Origin: Candidatus Zixiibacteriota bacterium
GTDB taxonomy: Bacteria; Zixibacteria; MSB-5A5; SM1-73
Assembly: GCA_020341875.1 (NCBI GenBank)
Contig: CP070839.1
Location: 475,641-481,625 of the forward strand
Direction: 5' to 3'
Length of the DNA: 5,985 bases
Below the pieces are notes generated by a model, which saw only the letters and a list, made by a program, of their open reading frames with translations, was not told the DNA's origin and ran no database searches. Made by a program: the position numbers and the translations under genes. This document shows, piece after piece, positions 1 to 4,695 of the stretch; position 1 is the stretch's first letter; every line of letters begins with the position of its first letter.

Positions 1-624
1 GACCTGCTCGAAGTGGGTGGCCAGGCGAGCGGCGATGTGGGGACTGATGCGGCCCTGGGGGATGAGATAAACGAGCAACCCTCCGGCCATCAACCACTCC
101 TGGGTATCTCGCAAAAATGTCCCCGATGCCTGGGGCGAGGCAGGATCATCAGTACCCCCTGCCCGCAGTGCGGTGGAAGAGGACAGTCCCCGGCACAGAA
201 ACGGCTTCTGATCAATATCCCGGCAGGTATAGGTGACGGAGCGCAGTTGAGGCTGAAGGGACAGGGCCACCCCGGAACCGCAGGAGGTCCTGCCGGAGAT
301 CTGATCCTGAAGGTTCGGGTGGGGCCGCACCGATTCTTTGAGCGCAGGGGAAAAGACGTCTACTGCAGGATCCCCATAAACATTGCACAGGCGACCCTGG
401 GAAGCAAGATCAGGGTCAGAACGCTGGATGGAAAGGTTGACCTGAAGATTCCGCCCGGCACTCAAAGCGGCACAAGATTCAAACTCCGAGGAAAAGGCGT
501 GGAGGTCAACGGGTCCCGGGGAGATCAGTATGTGGAGGTCTCAGTCGAGATTCCCAGGAAGATGAGCGAAAAGGAAAAAAAGCTCTTGGAGGAATTAGCG
601 AAAGAGAGCGGGATGAAACGCTGA
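1..624 (+). CDS. dnaJ: Chaperone protein DnaJ, C-terminal part (5' end cut by the window, zinc-finger start possibly frame-damaged)
   Basis: DnaJ is the cytosolic Hsp40 co-chaperone that delivers unfolded clients to DnaK and stimulates its ATPase. The frame is open to the left edge, so the J domain and the G/F region lie outside the window; a GTG at 13 is in frame but cannot be the true start. Visible are two CxxCxGxG zinc-finger repeats, CPRCLGRG (118-141) and CPQCGGRG (160-183), which match repeats III and IV of type I DnaJ. They are followed by the two substrate-binding beta domains (INIPAGIGDG, then FERRGKDVYC, TLDGKVDLKIPPGTQSG and FKLRGKGV) and a short lysine-rich C-terminal helix. Repeats I and II should precede 118 but are absent in this frame; remnants appear in the other two frames at 5-59 (see findings). 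The stop at 622-624 lies 29 bases before pta. Family assignment is sure; integrity of the first 60 bases is not. Confidence 0.93.
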   Translation, partial: DLLEVGGQASGDVGTDAALGDEINEQPSGHQPLLGISQKCPRCLGRGRIISTPCPQCGGRGQSPAQKRLLINIPAGIGDGAQLRLKGQGHPGTAGGPAGDLILKVRVGPHRFFERRGKDVYCRIPINIAQATLGSKIRVRTLDGKVDLKIPPGTQSGTRFKLRGKGVEVNGSRGDQYVEVSVEIPRKMSEKEKKLLEELAKESGMKR

Positions 625-638
625 CTTTGCCTTTCCCG

Positions 639-644
639 AAAGGA
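639..644 (+). promoter_or_regulatory. Ribosome binding site of pta (decides the start)
   Basis: AAAGGA lies 9 bases before the ATG at 654. It supports that codon over the in-frame TTG at 627, which has no such motif at a proper distance and would add nine residues unlike the family. An ATG at 663 is also possible and would give MPRIKEK as the N-terminus. Confidence 0.65.
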
Positions 645-653
645 AGCATTAAG

Positions 654-1643
654 ATGGACGTGATGCCCCGGATAAAAGAGAAAGCCAAATCCAGAAGGAG
701 AAGAGTGGTTCTGCCTGAAGGTACGGAAGAGAGGATGGTTCAGGCGACCAGGAGGATTCTGGATGAGGGCTTAGCCGAGGTCACCCTGCTGGGCGATGAA
801 GAGAGGATAAGAGAGCTTGCCAGCTCATATGATCTGGATTTGGGCGAAGTTGAAGTGATCACCCCAGCCGATTCTTTCGTCCTGGACGAATATGTTGAGG
901 AGTACTATAAGCTCAGGAAGAAGAAAGGGATCAGCCTGGATCAGGCCAGGGAGACGATGATAAATCCTCTGTACTACGGAGCCATGATGGTGAGAAAGGG
1001 CGAGGCACATGGGTCCGTGGCCGGCTCGATTAACTCCACTGCCGACGTAATGAGGGCAGCCATACAGATCATCGGCACGGCACCGGGCATCAACTTGGTT
1101 TCCAGCTCGTTCCTCATGGTACTGCCAAAGTTTCGGGGCGATAAGGACGAAGTCCTCGTCTTTGCCGATTGCGCCGTGATTCCCGATCCGGATCCTTCCG
1201 GCCTTGCCTCCATTGCCATCTCTTCGGCTCAAACAATGCAGAACCTGACAGGAGAGGAGCCGAAGGTAGCCATGCTCTCATTCTCCACCAAGGGGAGTGC
1301 CGAACACGAGATTGTGGACAAGGTGAGAGAAGCGACACGGATTGCAGAGGATCTGAAGCCCGACCTCAGGATTGACGGTGAGCTTCAGGCAGACTCCGCC
1401 ATTAATCCCCAGGTAGCTCAAAAGAAGGCGCCGTATAGCATCGTTCAGGGAGACGCCAATGTCCTAATTTTCCCCGATCTGAATTCCGGCAACATCGCTT
1501 ACAAGCTTGTTCAGCGGATGGCCAAGGCGGAGGCCATAGGCCCCATAATTCAGGGACTGGCCAAACCAGCTAATGATCTGTCCCGCGGATGCAGCGTGGA
1601 GGATATAGTGAATGTGGTGGCAATTGCCATGACCATGGCTTAA
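654..1643 (+). CDS. pta: Phosphate acetyltransferase (phosphotransacetylase)
   Basis: Cytosolic enzyme interconverting acetyl-CoA plus phosphate with acetyl phosphate plus CoA. With acetate kinase it makes ATP from acetyl-CoA, or activates acetate. With the start at 654 the protein has 329 residues, the usual length of the single-domain PTA family (PF01515); the N-terminal DRTGG/AAA regions of long Pta forms are absent. Family blocks are seen in order: RVVLPEGTEERM, GSVAGSINSTADVMRAA, SSSFLM, FADCAVIPDPDP, AMLSFSTKGSA, DGELQADSAINP, ANVLIFPDLNSGNIAYKLVQ, GPIIQGLAKPANDLSRGCS. In the last block S310, R311 and D317 correspond to the catalytic Ser309, Arg310 and Asp316 of the Methanosarcina thermophila enzyme. 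The gene follows dnaJ by 29 bases, so cotranscription is likely. No ackA is in the window. Phosphate butyryltransferase is a related alternative, but the motifs favour Pta. Confidence 0.94.
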   Translation: MDVMPRIKEKAKSRRRRVVLPEGTEERMVQATRRILDEGLAEVTLLGDEERIRELASSYDLDLGEVEVITPADSFVLDEYVEEYYKLRKKKGISLDQARETMINPLYYGAMMVRKGEAHGSVAGSINSTADVMRAAIQIIGTAPGINLVSSSFLMVLPKFRGDKDEVLVFADCAVIPDPDPSGLASIAISSAQTMQNLTGEEPKVAMLSFSTKGSAEHEIVDKVREATRIAEDLKPDLRIDGELQADSAINPQVAQKKAPYSIVQGDANVLIFPDLNSGNIAYKLVQRMAKAEAIGPIIQGLAKPANDLSRGCSVEDIVNVVAIAMTMA

Positions 1644-1647
1644 GAGA

Positions 1648-1732
1648 TCTCACTCCCTATCTCCCGCTCTCCATTTTATGTCGGAGATCCGGTCGAAGGC
1701 GGGAGAGAGGGGGAGAGGGGGACAGGGTGAGA
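1648..1732 (+). repeat. Imperfect long inverted repeat, pyrimidine-rich then purine-rich, after pta
   Basis: The gap 1644-1747 begins with a GAGATCTC palindrome (1644-1651), then a CT-rich strand and later a GA-rich strand. TCTCAC (1648-1653) pairs with GTGAGA (1727-1732), and TCTCCCGC (1660-1667) pairs exactly with GCGGGAGA (1699-1706) around a 31-base loop. The stem is interrupted and has no T-run after it, so it is not a standard terminator; a worn repeat element or an mRNA-stabilising fold is possible. Its purine-rich arm ends just before the ribosome binding site of the next gene, so folding could affect translation of that gene. Confidence 0.4.
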
Positions 1733-1747
1733 GGTAAGGAATAGGAT

Positions 1748-2170
1748 ATGAAAGAAATACGTTCTTTCTTTTTGGCCGGCATAATTCAAGGCTCTAATAC
1801 GGGAAGGATCCTGCAGAATCAGGATTACCGGGACAGAATAAAAACGCTTCTGCGGAGACACTTTCCCCAGGCCAAGATCTTTGATCCGGTGGAGAAGCAT
1901 CCTGATTCGGTGAACTACGACTATCGAACCGGTGAATCGGTCTTCTTAGGCTACATCAAATTGGCAACCGAGTGCGACTGTATGATTGCCTACCTCCCCG
2001 AAGCCTCCATGGGAACCTCTGTAGAGATGTGGGAATGCTATAAGACGGGAGTGCCTGTCTGGACCATAAGTCCCATGAAGGAGAACTGGTCGGTGAAATT
2101 CCTGTCCAAGAGGATATTTGAGTCCCTGGACGAATTCGAACTCTATTTGAAGACCTACCATCCCGCATAG
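1748..2170 (+). CDS. Nucleoside 2-deoxyribosyltransferase-like protein (function unproven)
   Basis: A 140-residue soluble protein without signal peptide or membrane segment. The N-terminus is a beta strand and turn, FFLAGIIQGS (residues 7-16), as in the FLAGPI/YLAG opening of nucleoside 2-deoxyribosyltransferase-like proteins. Further on comes CDCMIAYLPEASMGTSVEMWE (76-96), which resembles the family pattern of a strand ending in D-x-(hydrophobic), a loop, and G-T-x-x-E. E93 is the candidate for the catalytic glutamate that attacks the sugar C1'. Known members transfer deoxyribose between bases or cleave N-glycosidic bonds; which substrate this one uses cannot be told. It is as short as the smaller family members. 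The ATG at 1748 has AAGGA (1736-1740) 7 bases upstream, so the start is well supported. It stands between pta and rqcH with gaps of 104 and 139 bases, which gives no functional clue. Fold assignment is by pattern only. Confidence 0.6.
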   Translation: MKEIRSFFLAGIIQGSNTGRILQNQDYRDRIKTLLRRHFPQAKIFDPVEKHPDSVNYDYRTGESVFLGYIKLATECDCMIAYLPEASMGTSVEMWECYKTGVPVWTISPMKENWSVKFLSKRIFESLDEFELYLKTYHPA

Positions 2171-2209
2171 AAAAGAGAAGTCGAGCGCGAAGGCCGAAAA
2201 AAACCGCAG

Positions 2210-2243
2210 CCGACCTGAGTCGGGCGGACACACGTGTCCGTCC
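2210..2243 (+). repeat. Two overlapping hairpins before the NFACT gene
   Basis: CCGAC/GTCGG (2210-2214 with 2219-2223, loop CTGA) overlaps a longer stem formed by 2222-2231 and 2234-2243. That stem has a core CGGACAC/GTGTCCG (2225-2231 with 2234-2240) and three more outer pairs, one of them G-T. Because 2222-2223 are used by both, only one can form fully at a time. No T-run follows. It may be a degenerate palindromic repeat, an operator or a leader structure of the next gene; the sequence does not decide. Confidence 0.5.
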
Positions 2244-2309
2244 TGATTAGGAGCCACCGCAAAGCCTGCACATGACGCCGCCAGGTCATTCGATTCGGAC
2301 AAAACGCAC

Positions 2310-4055
2310 ATGGTCATAAACTCCACCCTGATATTCTGTCTAATTCCCGAGCTGAAGAGAATCTTTTTGGGCACGAAGATCGCAGGAATCCATGCTTCCC
2401 CTGATCAAAAGGAACTCTTATTCCATCTTCGAGGAAGAGACAGGGTGGCTGATTTGTATTTCTCCGCTCATTCGGAAGACTGCCGGATTGAGGTCCGGGA
2501 TGAGGACGAAGAGGGCGGCAGGGAGTATTTCCAAAAGACCAATCTCTTCCGTTCCGTTGTGGGGGGACATGTCCAACACATGTCGCAGGTGGATTTCGAC
2601 CGGGTGATCAAGATCTCCTGCGAGAAGAAGACACAATTTGGAGCGGGCGAGAGTCTCGATCTCATCTTCGAGTTGACCGGAAGATACAGCAACGTGATTC
2701 TGGTAAAGGGAAGTCAAAGGATCGTCGATTGCCTGAGAAAGATAGATACCACCCGCAGCTCCTTCAGGCATATCCTGCCCGGAGGAACGTATCTCCCCCT
2801 GCCATCTTCCGGGAAAAGGAATCCGCAGTCCATAAGAAAAGAGAAATTCGTCGAACTCATCCGGGCTTCCCGGGCCGCAGCGCGCGAACGGCTGGTCTCC
2901 GGGTTTATGGGAGTGGACAGGCTGCTTGCAGACAAGATCGTGATCCAGGCCGATCTCGACTCAGAAAGCAGAGCCTCAGACCTCACTAAGGACGAAATCG
3001 AACGCCTGTGGGAGGCATTCTCAAAGACCCTCGGGAATATATCCGGCCATGATCTCTCAATTCAACTCATCCTTGACGCTGATGGCTATCCCGAAGCCAT
3101 CAGTTGCCTGGATCTGCCTTTTGTCCCGGATCATCAGAAGATCGCTTTCGACAGCCTGAACTCCGCCATAAGAGCTTTCTTCTCTCTTAAGCTGGAGAGG
3201 GAGAAACGAGAAAAGGAAATCCGAAGCCTGACCCGGATTGTTCAGCGTGGTTTGAAGAGACTCAGACACCGAGCCGGAAAGATCGAGGACGACCGGGCAC
3301 AGGCACAAAGGTCCGAGGAGTACAAGAGATTTGGAGAGCTCCTGATGTTGAACAAGGCGAACATCAAAAAAGGACAGAGTTCGGTCAGGCTGACAGATGT
3401 GTTTGATCCAGAGAGTCCTGAAATTGAGGTGCCTTTAGATCTGAAGCGCACCGCAACCAGAAACGCTCAGGTCTACTTCAAGAAATACAAAAAGGCAAGA
3501 GACGCCCTGAGCATAATTGAAAAACGGAGGTCGGAGACTGAAGACCAGGTAGCTCAGTTAGAGCAGATCCGTGAGCAGTTGGACCTGCCTGACGAGAACG
3601 CAGATTTGGAGGCAATCCGCAGGAGCTTGACCCAATTGGGGTTCCTGAGGGAGCCAAAACCTCGCGTAACCAGAAGAAAGCGGAAGGAGACGTTGGGCAG
3701 GATATTCCTTGCCAAAAGCGGCGCTGAGATTCTCGTGGGTCGAAACAACAAGGAGAACGACTACCTCACCTTCAAGTTCGCCCGCCCTGATGATATGTGG
3801 TTTCATGCCCAGGACGTTCCCGGCTCCCACGTCCTGCTAAGGAAGAAGCAGAAGAAAACGGAACTCTCGCAGCCGGAGATAAGAGAGGCCGCGCAGGTGG
3901 CGGCGCATTTCAGCAAGGCCAGGGGGGAGAAGAAGGTGGCGGTAGTCTACACTAAGGCCAAGTATGTGCGTAAGCCCAAAAAAGGAAAGCCGGGCCTGGC
4001 TCTGGTGGAAAGAGAGAAAAACATAGTAGTCGAACCCGGGTTACCGGGTGGATGA
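2310..4055 (+). CDS. rqcH: NFACT family protein, RqcH (Rqc2/Tae2 homologue)
   Basis: RqcH binds obstructed 50S subunits carrying peptidyl-tRNA and, in Bacillus subtilis, recruits tRNA-Ala to add C-terminal alanine tails that mark stalled chains for proteolysis. The protein has 581 residues, a full-length family member. The NFACT-N domain opens with ELKRIFLGTKIAGIHASPDQKELLFHLRG. The Asp-Arg pair needed for tailing falls at D97-R98 (VDFDRVIKI), the same numbers as in B. subtilis RqcH, and TGRYSNVILV follows. A charged helical region at about 290-430 fits the paired coiled coils. The C-terminal NFACT-R domain (DUF814, about 470-575) shows EILVGRNNKENDYLTFKFA, DDMWFHAQDVPGSHVLLR and YTKAKYVRKPKKGKPG. 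The start at 2310 fits the family N-terminus, but no Shine-Dalgarno is visible before it, and there is no other start codon in frame back to the stop at 2244-2246. The last codons overlap a small hairpin (4034-4049) and give an unusual PGLPGG tail. Confidence 0.92.
   Translation: MVINSTLIFCLIPELKRIFLGTKIAGIHASPDQKELLFHLRGRDRVADLYFSAHSEDCRIEVRDEDEEGGREYFQKTNLFRSVVGGHVQHMSQVDFDRVIKISCEKKTQFGAGESLDLIFELTGRYSNVILVKGSQRIVDCLRKIDTTRSSFRHILPGGTYLPLPSSGKRNPQSIRKEKFVELIRASRAAARERLVSGFMGVDRLLADKIVIQADLDSESRASDLTKDEIERLWEAFSKTLGNISGHDLSIQLILDADGYPEAISCLDLPFVPDHQKIAFDSLNSAIRAFFSLKLEREKREKEIRSLTRIVQRGLKRLRHRAGKIEDDRAQAQRSEEYKRFGELLMLNKANIKKGQSSVRLTDVFDPESPEIEVPLDLKRTATRNAQVYFKKYKKARDALSIIEKRRSETEDQVAQLEQIREQLDLPDENADLEAIRRSLTQLGFLREPKPRVTRRKRKETLGRIFLAKSGAEILVGRNNKENDYLTFKFARPDDMWFHAQDVPGSHVLLRKKQKKTELSQPEIREAAQVAAHFSKARGEKKVAVVYTKAKYVRKPKKGKPGLALVEREKNIVVEPGLPGG
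4034..4049 (+). terminator. Weak terminator-like hairpin across the 3' end of the NFACT gene
   Basis: ACCCGG (4034-4039) and CCGGGT (4044-4049) form a 6-base-pair GC-rich stem with a GTTA loop inside the last codons. What follows (GGATGATATTTCCCTTT) is only mildly T-rich and displaced by about 7 bases, so intrinsic termination is possible but not convincing. Confidence 0.25.
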
Positions 4056-4088
4056 TATTTCCCTTTCCCCCGGAACGGCGACCAGAGG

Positions 4089-4148
4089 ATGTAGCGGAAA
4101 GCTTCAGCTTTCCAAACAAGAATGGAGACCCGAAGGTCTCCGCTACAT
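4089..4148. repeat. REP-like palindromic pair (BIME-type) forming a three-way junction
   Basis: Two copies of one unit face each other. Copy 1 (+ strand, 4090-4113) is TGTAGC followed by a hairpin with stem GGAAAGC/GCTTTCC and loop TTCA. Copy 2 (- strand, 4148-4124) is TGTAGC followed by stem GGAGACC/GGTCTCC and loop TTCG. The outer arms ATGTAGC (4089-4095) and GCTACAT (4142-4148) also pair with each other, so the whole can fold as a three-way junction with a 10-base linker (4114-4123). The inner stem bases differ between copies but remain paired, which indicates selection on the fold. A GTAG tetranucleotide next to a hairpin is the layout of enterobacterial REP sequences mobilised by REP-associated tyrosine transposases (RAYT). 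No such transposase is in the window. Confidence 0.8.
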
Positions 4149-4157
4149 TCCTTCGAC

Positions 4158-4183
4158 CAGAACCTAACTTAAGTTAGGTTCTG
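4158..4183. repeat. Perfect 26-base palindrome
   Basis: Thirteen bases, CAGAACCTAACTT (4158-4170), are followed directly by their exact reverse complement (4171-4183), centred on TTAA with no spacer. It begins 10 bases after the REP-like pair. It lacks a loop and a T-run, so it is not a typical terminator; a dimeric DNA-binding protein site, a hairpin/cruciform or a mobile-element recognition site are options. It lies 215 bases before the toxin start, far for a simple operator of that promoter. Confidence 0.8.
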
Positions 4184-4330
4184 CGCTTCTTGCCTGAATC
4201 ATCCAGAGGACGGTCAGAATGCGCGCTTCGTTTTGGGAGTCCGAGGGGTTTGGTCTTCTCGTTTCAGGCGTGTGACGGGACCCTGTTGATGTTAACCGCT
4301 TATGTGTAAAGGGCTTGCCAGATCGCAATA
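4184..4330. other. Gene-free stretch with no recognisable feature
   Basis: Between the 26-base palindrome and the operator-like repeat I find no RNA gene, no strong hairpin and no supported reading frame. A minus-strand open frame crosses it but looks accidental (see rejected items). It may be a remnant at the junction of older chromosome and an acquired toxin-antitoxin operon; that is inference. Confidence 0.4.
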
Positions 4331-4333
4331 TAC

Positions 4334-4354
4334 AATTTACAAAATTTGTAAATT
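4334..4354. promoter_or_regulatory. AT-rich inverted repeat, likely autoregulatory operator of the toxin-antitoxin operon
   Basis: AATTTACAAA (4334-4343) and TTTGTAAATT (4345-4354) are exact inverted arms around a single A. The site ends 6 bases before the -35-like element of the putative promoter. HigA antitoxins are known to bind palindromic operators at their own promoters through the HTH domain, so the HigA encoded at 4696 is the obvious candidate. Binding is inferred from position and symmetry only. Confidence 0.55.
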
Positions 4355-4360
4355 TATATA

Positions 4361-4389
4361 TCAACAACTCTCGTCTTTCTGCGTATAAT
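4361..4389 (+). promoter_or_regulatory. Putative sigma70-type promoter of higBA, possibly giving a leaderless mRNA
   Basis: A consensus -10 box TATAAT stands at 4384-4389. A -35-like TCAACA (4361-4366, four of six matches to TTGACA) lies 17 bases upstream. Transcription would be expected to start about 4395-4398, at the toxin ATG (4398). No Shine-Dalgarno motif precedes this ATG. An alternative -10 at TATATA (4355-4360) would give a leader of about 30 bases, still without a ribosome binding site. Confidence 0.55.
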
Positions 4390-4397
4390 ACCAATGA

Positions 4398-4694
4398 ATG
4401 GATATTGAGTTTCAAGATTCGGAACTGGATCGGTTAGCTTTCGATGAAACCTATGTTGGCAAGTGGGCACCAGCGCTGGTGCGGGCGTATCGAAAGCGAG
4501 TTAACCAAATAACGCAAGCGGCTAATCAACAGGTCCTATATGCTTTCAGATCGTTGCGCCTGGAGAAGCTCAAAGGAAAAATGCAGGGCAAACACTCAAT
4601 GAGGATCAATGATCAGTTCCGGCTGATCGTACGGTTTGCGAAGAAGAACGGGAAGAACACTGCAATCATTATCAAAATAGAGGATTACCACTGA
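4398..4694 (+). CDS. higB: HigB-family toxin (RelE/ParE superfamily mRNA interferase)
   Basis: HigB toxins are small RelE-fold endoribonucleases that enter the ribosomal A site and cut mRNA, halting growth unless bound by HigA. The 98-residue length is typical. The C-terminal half carries the family signature (PF05015): LRLEKLKGKMQGKHSMRIN (53-71), then DQFRLIVRF (72-80), and it ends in EDYH, the family's characteristic C-terminus; the terminal His98 matches the conserved histidine needed for activity in characterised HigB. Basic residues R69 and R75 are candidates for RNA contact. The start is fixed: a stop codon (4395-4397) directly precedes the ATG at 4398, and the ATG at 4394 in another frame meets a stop after four codons. 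No ribosome binding site is present, so low or leaderless translation is likely. Toxin before antitoxin is the usual order for hig operons, with one base between the genes. Confidence 0.9.
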   Translation: MDIEFQDSELDRLAFDETYVGKWAPALVRAYRKRVNQITQAANQQVLYAFRSLRLEKLKGKMQGKHSMRINDQFRLIVRFAKKNGKNTAIIIKIEDYH

Positions 4695-4695
4695 C

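Noticed and set aside
627..653. TTG at 627 as the start of pta
   Set aside because: It would add nine residues unlike the family, and the AAAGGA at 639-644 is placed correctly for the ATG at 654.
825..1338. Overlapping minus-strand open frames within pta
   Set aside because: They are shadows of a clearly conserved plus-strand enzyme and carry no recognisable motif.
4089..4183. Three-way junction and palindrome read as a tRNA, a CRISPR repeat or an intrinsic terminator
   Set aside because: There is no anticodon-like arm or CCA-type acceptor, only two inverted copies rather than regularly spaced repeats, and no T-run after the stems.
4394..4408. ATG at 4394 as an alternative toxin start or upstream peptide
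   Set aside because: It meets a stop after four codons (M-N-G-Y) and is in a different frame; it is probably incidental, although it overlaps the leaderless start region.
4164..4415. Minus-strand open frame of 83 codons across the large gap
   Set aside because: It overlaps the 26-base palindrome, the operator-like repeat and the higB start, shows no protein family pattern, and has no ribosome binding site; it is most likely a chance frame.
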